DNA from: Thalassia testudinum
Lineage: Eukaryota; Streptophyta; Magnoliopsida; Alismatales; Hydrocharitaceae
Direction of reading: 5' to 3'
DNA length: 64,000 bases
NCBI GenBank assembly: GCA_037157565.1
Contig: JAZHRO010000063.1
Location: 91,760,001-91,824,000 of the forward strand
A model generated the notes under the pieces. It was given only the letters and a program-made list of their open reading frames with translations, made no database searches and was not told the origin of the DNA. Made by a program: the position numbers and the translations under genes. This document shows positions 1 through 9,630 of this stretch, in pieces. Position 1 is the stretch's first letter, and every line of letters starts with the position of its first letter.

Positions 1-1072
1 GAGGGGAGAGTGGCGTGCCGGCTGCAGCAGGGAGAGGGTGTGCGAGTTGCAGCTATAGGGAGCGGCGTTGGCAGGGAGAAGTGACGGGAAGAAGTGCTGC
101 GGGCTGCTGCATGCAGCTGCGGGAAGAGTGCAGCCGCGGGAAGGGTGCAGCTGCGGGAAGGAGAGAAAAGAAGAAATCAAGAGGAAAAATAAAAAGAGGG
201 TGATTTTGCAAGGAGGCACTTGAAGAAAAATGTAACTATGTAGGCGATTGTTTCACTCCTCTTCCTCTCTTTATTAAATGCATGCATGCAAGTGTTTTTA
301 CAAATGCGATTACAGGATCCTATTATGCAATGTTAATGCTAGAAAATAGCACAAGAAGGCGTTATTACAGGCATGTTTTGAGGTGCAAACAGCCACCGCT
401 CCAATTTCTGCAGGCGCGGCTCGAACGCGCGTCCCTGCTTCGCGTTAGAGCGCTCGACCGCTGCGCTGCGGTTGCGTTTGTGTCGAGCGCTTGACTTCAG
501 CGCGAGCGCGTCGTAGCCGTTGGATCGAGATCCAACGGCGAAGAGGAGACAGGTGCGCGGTCTTCACAAGATGCAAGCGGCCATTTGGGCGGTTGAGATG
601 GCGCCACGTGGCATCATCTTTGCCGTCCATCTTCTGGAAGTTGTAGATGGTGCCACAGATGTCGGATTGATTCGATTTTTGTGTCGTTGGGCTGAGATCG
701 TCGATCTGAATTCATCCGTGCAGTCGGATTTGTCATCTGAAGTGAGGATTTACACCATCCTGGCCCTTGATCTTCTAGGGTTCCCCGGTCTCTATCTGAT
801 GCTATGGATGCCTGATTAGGGCAATCTTGGAGTCGTTGAACTCCAATCGTCACCCTGATCACATCCATATGGTTGGATCTTTGATCCGAGGCCCCGATAA
901 AATGTTTGCCCTGTCCAAGCACATAAAAGGAGACAATTAACCTCCATTTTATTCAAACTACTCTAAATGCAAGATGATGCATGTTATGCAATATTTATAT
1001 CATGAAATGCAATCCTATGCTTAAGAACATGCATAAATAGACATTTGAAGTAGTGTAAATGTGTTTACATCA
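1..1072 (-). mobile_element. X-family LTR, minus strand, cut by the window edge
   Basis: Bases 500-1072 match 19190-19747 (solo LTR) in the same orientation, and match 19753-20110 and 59935-60270 (the two X LTRs) in reverse. Shared blocks include the 'gtggcaccat' and 'gtcggattg' stretches and a conserved tail of AT-rich sequence. The right end reads ...TTTACATCA, so on the minus strand the LTR begins TGATGTAAAC, like the other X-family LTRs (TGATGTG). Immediately right of it, Athila coding-type sequence of element A begins, so this LTR lies inside A. Its left end and target-site duplication are outside the window; it may be a solo LTR or the end of a full element. Bases 1-250 are GC-rich, then purine-rich, and I see no real gene there. 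Confidence 0.75.
411..472 (-). other. tRNA-like A-box/B-box module in LTR
   Basis: On the minus strand an A-box-like CAGCGCAGCGG (about 470-457) is followed about 35 nt later by a B-box-like GCGTTCGAGCC (428-418). The same module sits at the same place in the three other X-family LTRs. There is no convincing acceptor stem, so this is not a working tRNA gene. It looks like a tRNA- or SINE-derived stretch built into the LTR. Confidence 0.5.
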
Positions 1073-1253
1073 CCCAACAAGGGATTAATTGTGGGGTTAT
1101 AGAGGAAATATGTGATGTTAGAGCCATGGTTGATGAATTGCATATAGAAGACAACCTGATTATCCTATAGAAGACAACCTGATTATCCCTAATCAACCAC
1201 TTGAGAATCAGAACCCCCTAATAGAGAAGTGCGAACGTGATCTAGACACACCT

Positions 1254-2340
1254 ATGACTCCTACCATTGCTCCTGATACAAACCCCGAACCGCTCGCTGC
1301 TGCTGAAAATCCTGTCATGGAACTCAAGCCCCTTCCTGAACATCTGAAGTACGTCTTTTTGGATTCAAATCAGACGTTTCATGTGATTATCAATTCTCGA
1401 CTCACACCTGACCAGGAACTCCGTTTGATTTCTGTTCTCCAGCAACATTGAAGAGCCATTGGATGGACTCTCGATGATTTGATTGGTATAAGCCCTTCAT
1501 ACTGCACACATCGAATCTACACAGAAGAAGGCACACGACCTTCAAGAGAAATGCAAAGACGCCTAAACCCTAATCTACAAGAGGTCGTGAAAAAGGAGAT
1601 CATAAAGTGGTTAGATTCAGGGATCATCTACCTGATCTCCGACAGTCGTTGGGTGAGTCCAATACAAGTGGTGCCTAAAAAGGCAGGACTTACCATTATC
1701 ACGACTGAAACCGGAGAAGTCATTCCAACCCAAATAGCTAACTCGTGGAGAGTCTACATTGATTACAGAAGACTTAATTCCTCCACGAAGAAGGATCATT
1801 TCCCACTACCATTTATTGATCAGATCCTCGAAAAACTAGTGGGAAATAGGTTCTTCTGCTTTCTTGACGGGTACTCCGGTTACAATCAGGTGGCAATCCA
1901 TCTCGAGGACCAAGAAAAGACCACATTCACCTACCCCTTCGGGACGTACGCATTTCGAAGGATGCCATTCGATCTCTGCAATGCACCTGCAACTTTTCAG
2001 CGGTGCATGCTTGCCATATTCTCAGATATGGTAGGTGATTATCTGGAAGTCTTCATGGATGACTTTTCAATTTTTGGACAATCATTTGACGATTGCCTCC
2101 AACACTTGGTCCAAATACTTAGGCGGTGCATTAAGGTGAACTTGGTTCTTTCCTGGGAAAAGAGCCATTTCATGGTGCCTGAGGGAATTGTCCTGGGACA
2201 TTTAATCTCAGAGAAAGGCATCCAAGTGTTTCGAGCTAAGGTTAACCTGATTTCCAAGCTCCCTATGCCTAGCTCGATTAAGGACATCCGATCTTTTTTG
2301 GGGCACGTCGGTTTTTATCGTCGATTTATCCTGATTTCTC
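1254..2340 (+). pseudogene. Element A reverse transcriptase (broken)
   Basis: RNA-directed DNA polymerase domain of an Athila-like pol. The upstream linker (ELKPLPEHLKYVF, about 1323-1360) is typical of the group. One stop (TGA 1449-1451) splits linker from RT in the same frame. The RT core runs 1479-2340 with LPFIDQILEKL, CFLDGYSGYNQ, a YPFGTYAFRRMPF block (changed from the usual FGLCNAPATF to FDLCNAPATF) and the catalytic FMDD at 2052-2063, all retained. The frame is lost near 2330, just after [11 protein letters not shown], and RNase H continues in another frame. Codons are plant-like. Clearly non-functional as it stands. Confidence 0.9.
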
Positions 2341-2755
2341 CAAAATCGCGCGCCCCCTGACCAATCTTATCTCCAAGGATGTGCCTTTCAAAATTTCCAA
2401 GGAATGCACTCAAGCATTTGAGATCCTATGTGACCGAGTCACCCAAGCCCCGATCCTACAGTCCCCTGATTGGTCTCAACCCTTTAAGATCATGTGCGAT
2501 GCATCTGACTTCACTGTAGGAGCGGTTCTGGGGCAGAAAATTGACGAGAAACCTGTGGTCATTTACTACGCCAGGAAAACATTAGATGAGGCTCAGCGTA
2601 ACTATACAGTTACTGAGAAAGAGCTGCTGGCTGTAGTATTTGCCCTGGAAAAATTCAGATCATACCTTTTGGGTTCCCGTGTTATCATATACTCGGATCA
2701 CACAGCTGTGAGGCATCTCCTTGCAAAGAAGGACGCGAAACCTCGATTAATCTGA
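2341..2755 (+). pseudogene. Element A RNase H domain
   Basis: Removes the RNA strand of the RNA/DNA hybrid during reverse transcription. It is in frame 2 relative to RT in frame 0, so a frameshift separates them. All three expected acidic sites are visible: [27 protein letters not shown], and [11 protein letters not shown]. It ends at a TGA at 2753-2755, where the family normally runs on into a VADHLSRL tail. That tail appears after a small deletion in the next frame (VDDHLSRLPSE at about 2784). Confidence 0.88.
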
Positions 2756-2783
2756 GATTCGCGACAAGGCGGGAAAGTAGAAT

Positions 2784-3400
2784 GTGGTAGATGATCACTT
2801 GTCCCGCCTTCCTTCTGAAATAATCGACCCTTCCGGACCTATTACAGAACATTTTCCTGATGAGCACCTCCTGACTATCAGTACAAGTCTTCCATGGTTC
2901 GCTGATATAGTTAATTACCTGGCATCAAATCAGATTCCGCCCGATTGGCCGAAGGCCAAAAAGGACAAATTGCGTTCCGATGCCAAGTATTACCTATGGG
3001 AAGACTCGTATCTATTCCGCATTGGTGCTGATCAGATAATTCGACGGTGCATTGCGGAAGTGGAAATCAAAGACATACTCTCATTCTGCCATGACCAGGC
3101 ATGCGGTGGACATTTTTCAGGACATAAAATCGCATCAAAAGTCCTCCAGTGTGGCTTTTACTGGCCCGTAATTTTCAAGGATGCATATGATCACTATAAG
3201 GCATGTTCCCATTGCTAGCACTGGGCAACATGAGCCATCGAGACATGATGCCTCTACAGCCGATCTTGGTATGCAAAATTTTTGATATTTGGGGGATTGA
3301 TTTCATGGGACCCTTCCCGATCTCGGATGGCTTCGAATACATCTTACTCGCAGTTGACTATGTTTCCAAGTGGATAGAAGCCATTTCGACCTGAACCAAC
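2784..3400 (+). pseudogene. Element A RNase H tail and integrase N-terminal/core part
   Basis: 2784-3218 begins with the RNase H tail (VDDHLSRLP), then a spacer, then the integrase HHCC zinc-binding region: CHDQACGGHFSGHKIASK for the histidines and YKACSHC for the cysteines. A frameshift near 3205 leads to 3203-3394, which carries the first catalytic Asp in [11 protein letters not shown] and the [12 protein letters not shown] block. TGA at 3392-3394 falls where an Arg codon (CGA) would be expected, which fits C-to-T decay. Confidence 0.85.
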
Positions 3401-4200
3401 AATCATAAAGTCGTTATAAAATTCCTTCATCAAAACATTTTCTCAAGGTTCGGGATTCCACGTGTAATAATTTCCGACGGAGGACCCATTTTACAAACGC
3501 TCAGTTCAGGTCACTGATGACCAAATACGGGGTGTCACACCGAATCTCTACTCCTTACCACCCCCAAACAAATGGTCTAACTGATCTATCTAACCGAGAA
3601 ATCAAGAAGATCCTTCAGGTTACTGTTCGACCTGTTAGAAAAGATTGGTCTTCTCTGCTTTCGGAAGCATTGTGGGCCTATAGGACCGCCCACAAGACCC
3701 AACTAGGAATGTCTCCCTTCAGACTAGTGTATGGGAAGGCATGTCACCTCCCCGTCGAGTTGGAGCATAAAGCCTATTGGGTAGTATGGACCTGTAATCT
3801 TGACCTTTCTAAGGATGGAACCCACAGAAGACTTCAAATGAGTGAGATCGATGAATTACGCCACGACGCGTATGAGAATACGCGAATTTACAAAGAATGG
3901 GTTAAAGCTTTTCACGACAAACACATTTCTAGAAAGGTCTTTCATCCTGGTCAAAAGGTTTTACTCTTTGATGCCCGACTCAAATTATTCCTAGGAAAGC
4001 TAAGATCCAAGTGGGTCGGACCTTACCTAGTCCGACAAATCTTCGGAAATGGATCCATTGAAATCAGCCCACTCAGCCACGATTCTGAACCCTTTGTCGT
4101 GAACGGTCAGAGACTCAAGCCGTTCATTGACATGACCGATATAGATTTGGCTGAGTCATCCTTTACCCTCCATTCCTCTTGCGCCCAGCCGATGGCGTAA
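3401..4200 (+). pseudogene. Element A integrase core end and C-terminal domain
   Basis: The second catalytic Asp lies in the IISDGG stretch near 3470, followed by a frameshift. The open frame 3517-4200 gives HPQTNG and the [10 protein letters not shown] helix. Where the third catalytic residue, Glu, is normal just before SNRE, this copy reads TDLSNRE, so it may be Asp. The rest is the usual Athila C-terminal module ([61 protein letters not shown]). It ends at TAA 4198-4200, directly before the conserved post-pol block. Confidence 0.88.
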
Positions 4201-5730
4201 ACCTTAGCGCTTAACGGGAGGCAACCCGTCATTCTTTGAAAAACCCGAAACCTTTTCTGACATCTCTATGCATAATTCATATTGCACTTTAGGGTTCATC
4301 CATTAGAACAACCGACTTCACCTCAGGTATCCCTACCCGAGACTAGAAATCGTTCGCAACAAGTCATTTCGACCCATTCACTCACCACACACCTGTCTTA
4401 ATGAATGAACTAAGCTGAATTCGAACCCACCTAATTTACAATGGGGACATTACAAATCTTAGGCATGGGGGGGTATGAAAGTGCAAAATGTCAGGAAATT
4501 CATATCAAGAAAGGGTTTCATCAAAAAAAAAAAAAAGACTTGTTAGAGGGGAGGAACAATTCAGGGTCATACAAATGAGAGAAGGAAAAGAGTAAAATGA
4601 CAAAAAGGAGCACAAAAGGAAAATGAAAAGAAATAGTCATTAGTAAAAGATTAAGGGGTTAACTAAATTTCTAGACCGAATCAAGAAAAAGAAAAGAAAA
4701 GTGCTACGAAAATACAACAAGAGATTAGCGGGAATGCTGGTCTTAGGCCTCTTGGGCTAGAATCTTTAGCTTAAAAATTCACGTATCCATTAAAATCTGG
4801 ATAATCCTCAAGAGGTTGAGGAAAATGTGAAGTTTGAGTATTAGGTCTAAGGCTTAGGAAGTATTCGGCCTCGTTAACTAACTTCCGATTTGCGGGATTC
4901 GGTAACCTAAGCACCCCACATTCACACACAGTCTGGTTCAGTGCGCATAAACATCCAAATCATGCGAAAAGCGTTTAATGTTTTGGAAAACTGACCTAGA
5001 TTAGGAGCGGCCAATCAACACAAGTTGATTTGGACGAGTTCCCAGCGTAGAGAGGCGGGAAATTCCCCTCGAAGATGTGTAACAACATATCGTCTCCTCG
5101 GTGCTTGTCTCTTAGGATATTTAAATATCCTACTGGGGGCATGTAAGCACTCTGCTGGTTCAGATACCATGGGCGGCATTATCCCGAAATGTCGATCGCC
5201 AGGGTTTGAATTCGGCCACGGAACACCATGGGCGGTATTATCTCGAAATCTCGAAAGCCAGGGTTCTGGGGGTTTCCATGGGTGGGATTATCCCAAAATC
5301 TCGAAAGCCAGGGACCCTTGAGGATTGATGATGGGAACGAGGAATCCGATATAGATCGTGTTGAGAAGCTAATCCGAAGCTAGAAATAAAAAGAAAAGAG
5401 GGAGAAAAAGCTCTCCAAACAAATTCTTCTATCTCTCTTACAAAAAATGCCCTGCAAAACTGAACCTAGGCTAAAATTATCTCAAGCACGGGTGCTTTAA
5501 CTGCGGAGTCCAACAAACCCTAGGGTAGTTTCTGTGGGCCGTAGAAACCTTTGCGGAGGACTGAGGCTAAAGCGGAATAGGTCCGGATTTTGGTTGGTAC
5601 TTGAGTACCTCTAGGCCTATTGTCGGCATTCCTACTTAATCACAAAAGAAAAGGAGAAGCACTTATCATGATGGTTGACAGACACTCAGGGTCTAGAATG
5701 GAAGTTAAAACTTTGAAATTTTGCTAAGGG
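4201..5730 (+). repeat. Element A 3' non-coding region with conserved blocks
   Basis: No env-like or other ORF is supported here. Landmarks: the GCGCTTAACGGGAGGCAACC block at 4205-4227; a second purine-rich motif (TACAATGGGGACATTACA, then GGCATGGGGGGG) at 4436-4476; a poly-A run near 4525; an exact 18-bp palindrome AGGATATTTAAATATCCT at 5114-5131; and three imperfect tandem repeats starting CCATGGGYGG at 5167, 5226 and 5276. All but the palindrome's exactness are also found, reversed, in element B (26790-27960). Confidence 0.75.
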
Positions 5731-5756
5731 ACTAGCAAAAGCTAGGCATCGAGGTA
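5731..5756 (+). other. Element A polypurine tract region
   Basis: The 26 bases before the 3' LTR (ACTAGCAAAAGCTAGG... to GAGGTA) match, nearly position for position, the 26 bases before the 3' LTRs of B, X and Y. This is where the plus-strand primer of reverse transcription should lie. In B the core reads GGCATGGGGG; here it has decayed to GGCATCGAGG. Confidence 0.75.
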
Positions 5757-8536
5757 TGATGAGAACCTCATCATGAGCCATAACTACCTCATTTTGACCC
5801 AATAAAGAAGATAAAAGCTCCTACATAACCTAGAAGAAGGCTTAACTGAAGGAATAAGTGCTCTGAGAAGAAAACATGAAATAAAGGTTATAACTGCAAT
5901 TTTACCATTGCAATACATAAACAGGATTTCTCAGAGACAAAACATAGGTCAAATGGTCTAAATGAGATAAAAAGTGGGTTGAGTCAATCAGAAATGGGTT
6001 TATGTGCAATCTAGGAATTAAATGACACTTGGTAACCCTAAAACAGACCCGCTTAAATTAACAAGGTTTCGGTCAGGATAAAAATCAAGTAAACCCTCTA
6101 AAAATCATGGAAAAACATCCTCTAGGGTTTAGAACACTTAATTTGGCCTTTGGAACCCAGTTTGACCTAGATTAGGGTCCTAGCTCTTAAATTAACCTAA
6201 TTTGGGTTTTTACACAAAATGTCTAGTCAAACGTAGTCAAACCTAAAATCCAACTTCACCATTGGATTCCCTAGGTCCAAATTAGGTTTATACCAAAATT
6301 TGGACCCAAGGGGAGGTCATCTTGACCTACTTTGCAATTTAGTACACCCAAATTATAATGTAGTCCCTATCTTTTGAATATCTTTGCAGAGAGCCCCCTA
6401 AGTTCCTCTCCACCTTTGCAATCAGGTCTTGCCGCCATTGTTATGGCAGAACCGATCTCCGGCGAGGTTTAGAGAGGGATTACTCTCTAATTCCTGAGAG
6501 ATTCCCTGCCAGAGATGGAAGGGGGATTCTCTGAGGAATTCCCTTCCATCTAAGGCTGATCACGATCTCTGGTGTGAACCCAATCTCTCGTGCGAATGCA
6601 CGAGAGATTTGGGTATCCACCCTCTTTCCATCTCCGGCGAGCCGGCAGAGTTGATTGCGCAATCTCCACGCGTTAGAAGGTTCGGCCAACACCTATAAAA
6701 GGCTCCCCAGACCCGGCCGCAGATCCTCAGCTTGATTTTGACGGAGATTCCCCCAAATTTCCCTCTGTCCCATCTCCGGCCAAGAGACCCGCAAACTCCG
6801 GCGACCTCCTCCCCTCCTTCTCGTCTCTATGCTGCCATACTAGCAGCAGAGTCAACTCCGCCTCTTCCTCCCGCGTTGCGCCATACCCAGCGCTCATGCC
6901 CCTGACCTCGTCTTTGTCGCCGCCCCCTCCCTCAGGGTTCTTCCCCGACGACGGCAGTTACGCGTCGTCCACTCCGCTGCCTCCCTTCCTTCCAAACCAC
7001 TCCAGATACCTTCTCCATCTTCCCCCCTCTCTTTTCCCCTGTTATTTTAGTTAATCGCCCCCCGACAGTGCCTAACCACCTCCACCTTCCTCGCCTCCGA
7101 TCGACCTCCGACGAGCCGCTCCCACCACTCTGCCCCTCCACACGGCTCGCCAACCCTCTCGTAAGCTCCGCCTCACCACCAGGAGCAACTTCCGCCCATC
7201 CATCATCCTTCTACACCTCCACCACAGTCCCCCGAACAACCCCATACTTTCGGCCACAGGTTGACCTAGGCACGCATGCCTAGGCCGTCCTGCGGCCTGC
7301 AGCACCGTGCACCATCTTCGTCGTGCCACGGTGAAGGTGCCCAGCTGGTCTGATTAGGCCAATAGGCCATATTGGCGATTGACAGGGTTTCATCTCCTGC
7401 CGCCATTGGCGACATTTGAAGTAGCTTCGCAGCAGCTCCAAGCTGCAGATCTTCCAGGCTTCAGGTGCAGCAGGATCGCGCGAGTAGTGCGAAGCCCTCA
7501 AGTCCAGTTTGGGGCACTGAGAAGTCTACAGCTGGGGAATTGCACGAAGGTCTGCGGGCGCATGTGAGGGCGAGGCACAGACTGGATAGTCCACATCGTT
7601 GAAGCGCAAAACATAGGTATAGTATAAATTGTTTTTGTGCTTTATGTTTACCGCCTCCGAAAGCACAGGGCTGAGATCCCTCACTTGCCCTAGCGCCCGC
7701 CTCGTCCGCGGCTTCATCTCGCGGATCTGGTGGGATCCGACCCGACCCTAACCTAAGCACTCCTTGTGCATCACCCACCTGCCGGTGCACTTGGTCCCAG
7801 GTGCGAATCTGACCTGATTACCTGTGTGGCTCTGGGAAAGCGTCCTTGAGCGAATTGCAGGGAAAGAGAGAGACGTTTGGATAGAGGGATGGGGGTAGGT
7901 TTTGCATTGGCTGTGGTTTGCGCAGGAAAGAAGGAGCAGAGGAAGAAGCGAACACTTAGCCGCTGCAGCAAGGGAAGAAAAGAAGGAAGAAGAGGCTGAG
8001 TGTAGCAGAGAAAGAAGGAGAAGCCCTCGCAGAGAAGAAAAGGAAGGAGAAAACTTTGAAGGAAAGCACAAAGAAGAACTGAAGAAATAGAAGGAATAGG
8101 AGCAGAGGAAGAAGGAACTCTGAAGAAAGGAAGCTGAGCAAGGCAGAGATCTGAGAGAAGGAAGGACTGCAGAAAAGCCAAAAAGAAAAGGAAGACAAGA
8201 GAGGAACAAAGGCAGGTAGAAGAAGCCTTCGCAAGAAAAGAAGCAGAGAAGATAAAGAAGAAGGCAGAAGAGAGAAAGAAGATTACATTTATGACGTCTG
8301 ATATAGAAATCAGACATCCAATTCTGTTTTCTTTTAGAAATTCTTTTTATATAACTCTCTCTCTTTTAATCAATATTCTTTGGTTTTAGAAGTACTGAGA
8401 TTGCTCCCTGTGTTCGACCTCAGATACTCCGGTTTTCAAGTAACAAAAAATCTTTATTTGTTTTGAACACTTTGTCGGCTATATTGCAACGTGACATCTC
8501 TTTAAAACCCGCACGAAAGCATACGAACAGTTAGCA
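5757..8536 (+). repeat. Element A 3' LTR
   Basis: Starts TGATGAGAACCTCATCA, an exact 7-bp-stem hairpin with an AAC loop. It is homologous along its length, in reverse, to the solo LTR at 22057-24695, and more distantly to the LTRs of B. A TATA box TATAAAAGG lies at 6694-6702, so the promoter and RNA start should be near 6725. Downstream are a C-rich leader (6730-7330), then a GA-rich strand (about 7905-8290) and a stretch sharing 'gctccctg.gttcgacctc' with the solo LTR. ORFs read across these parts are low-complexity and unsupported. The exact right end is inferred. Confidence 0.8.
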
Positions 8537-9455
8537 AGTACCTTATGGAGCAAGATTGAGCATTTCCAAAGAAATAAATTTACCTTCAACCTATGGAGGG
8601 CTAACTAAACAAACTTGGAAGTGGGATATCGAAGAGCTTGAGGTTTACAGAGCATCCTTTGGATATAGTGCCAATGAAATAAGTACTACACCAAGTTATG
8701 CAGAAATTACTGATATGGCGGATATTTCATTTGTTGTGCCTGATCTATTAGCTAATGCTAATCAGTTTCGAGATCTGGATCAAGATTATTATGTGGCTGA
8801 TAGAATAGGAAACGAAATGGTGTGGGCAATGTTTGTGGACTCCAAGTCAAGTTCCAAGGAAGATGCAAATCAAATGCTTTCAAGGTCACCAGATCTTGTG
8901 GATGGTTGTGCAGGTGATGAGAATTTCTTAACTCCTAGAGCTAGTGTAGCTGGTAATTGTATTCAAGATTCTCCTTGGTCAAATTAAAAAGTTGGGAATG
9001 CTTGAATTAGCCTGAATTATCTCCAAACTGCTTTCTATATTACAGGCAAGCTTAAATCAAGCAAACATTAACTTATTATTTGTGTCAATTCAATGATATT
9101 CAAAAAAAGAAAAGGAAAACCCATCTTATCTGCATCGTCTTATGTTTTGCTATTTCATGTTTATGCCCACTCAAGTTATTTAGATCAACGTTGGCATGGA
9201 AATTTTACCTAGTTTTACTTGATGTGTGTTGATAAGAATAATGTTTTGCTTCTCCCAGGTCATAAACATCCATTTTTCTTTCGAGCCCCTACTCTTTCCT
9301 GTGGAGAAAACCATTCTTTAGGTGATGAAATTCTCCCTACAAAGGTGAGGGATACAAGAGCTAGCAAGAGTTTCCTCATGGGCTTGTCCATCTCTGATGC
9401 AGAAATCGATTACAGAATATCAAAAAGCCTAAAAAGTGAAAGCTCACTATTGTAG
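8537..9455 (+). pseudogene. Fragment of a host-type plant gene, two exon pieces
   Basis: This is the only stretch that looks like ordinary plant coding sequence. The open frame starts at the LTR border of A without an ATG (PYGARLSISKEINLPSTYGG) and runs to about 8962; it would stop at 8985-8987. A good splice join exists: donor GTAATT after ...RASVAG and acceptor TTCTCCCAG at 9257 restore one frame (codon split G|GT) and continue with HKHPFFFRAPTLSCG to TAG at 9453-9455. The segment ELEVYRASFGYSANEI recalls, from memory only, a plant family of hydroxyproline-rich-like proteins; I would not name it. No start codon and no upstream exons are present, so it is a gene end, probably cut off by element A, or a captured piece. 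9456-9630 holds nothing I recognise. Confidence 0.5.
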
Positions 9456-9630
9456 GATAGTGTGGAGAATTGTACTAATATGCAGGTTGCTCTTCTCTAT
9501 TATCAAAAACCCCTATTTGGGAATCTAGTTAGTCAGTCAAGGTAGTAAAGAGCTAACCAAACTATGGAATGCTTTTAGTGAACAATAACTCATGTTGATC
9601 AGTCGGTGATGTTGTTCCTACGAATCTTAA

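Larger units (their letters stand above)
1073..8536 (+). mobile_element. Element A: 5'-truncated Athila-like LTR retrotransposon
   Basis: A Ty3/Gypsy retroelement on the plus strand. Order: pre-RT linker, RT, RNase H, integrase, long 3' non-coding region, purine-rich tract, 3' LTR. The order and motifs (FMDDFSIFG in RT, HPQTNG in integrase, a long non-coding tail with a GGAGGCAACC block) fit the Athila lineage. Its 5' LTR, primer site, gag and protease are missing because an X-family LTR interrupts it at 1072 and the rest lies left of the window. Frameshifts near 2330, 2755 and 3200-3520 and several stops show it is dead. The right end, about 8536 (...GTTAGCA), is placed by length comparison with the homologous solo LTR at 22057-24695 and is uncertain by roughly 20 bases. 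Confidence 0.85.

Noticed and set aside
411..472. Functional tRNA gene
   Set aside because: A and B boxes are present but no acceptor stem, T-arm or anticodon arm folds convincingly, and the copies are LTR-borne.
4201..5730. env-like gene after pol in element A, as some Athila elements have
   Set aside because: No ORF of useful length with a signal peptide or membrane span; only short unsupported frames.
7748..8317. 189-codon minus-strand ORF rich in Phe, Ser and Leu, looking like a membrane protein
   Set aside because: It is the complement of a GA-rich LTR tract; overlapping frames are open for the same reason.
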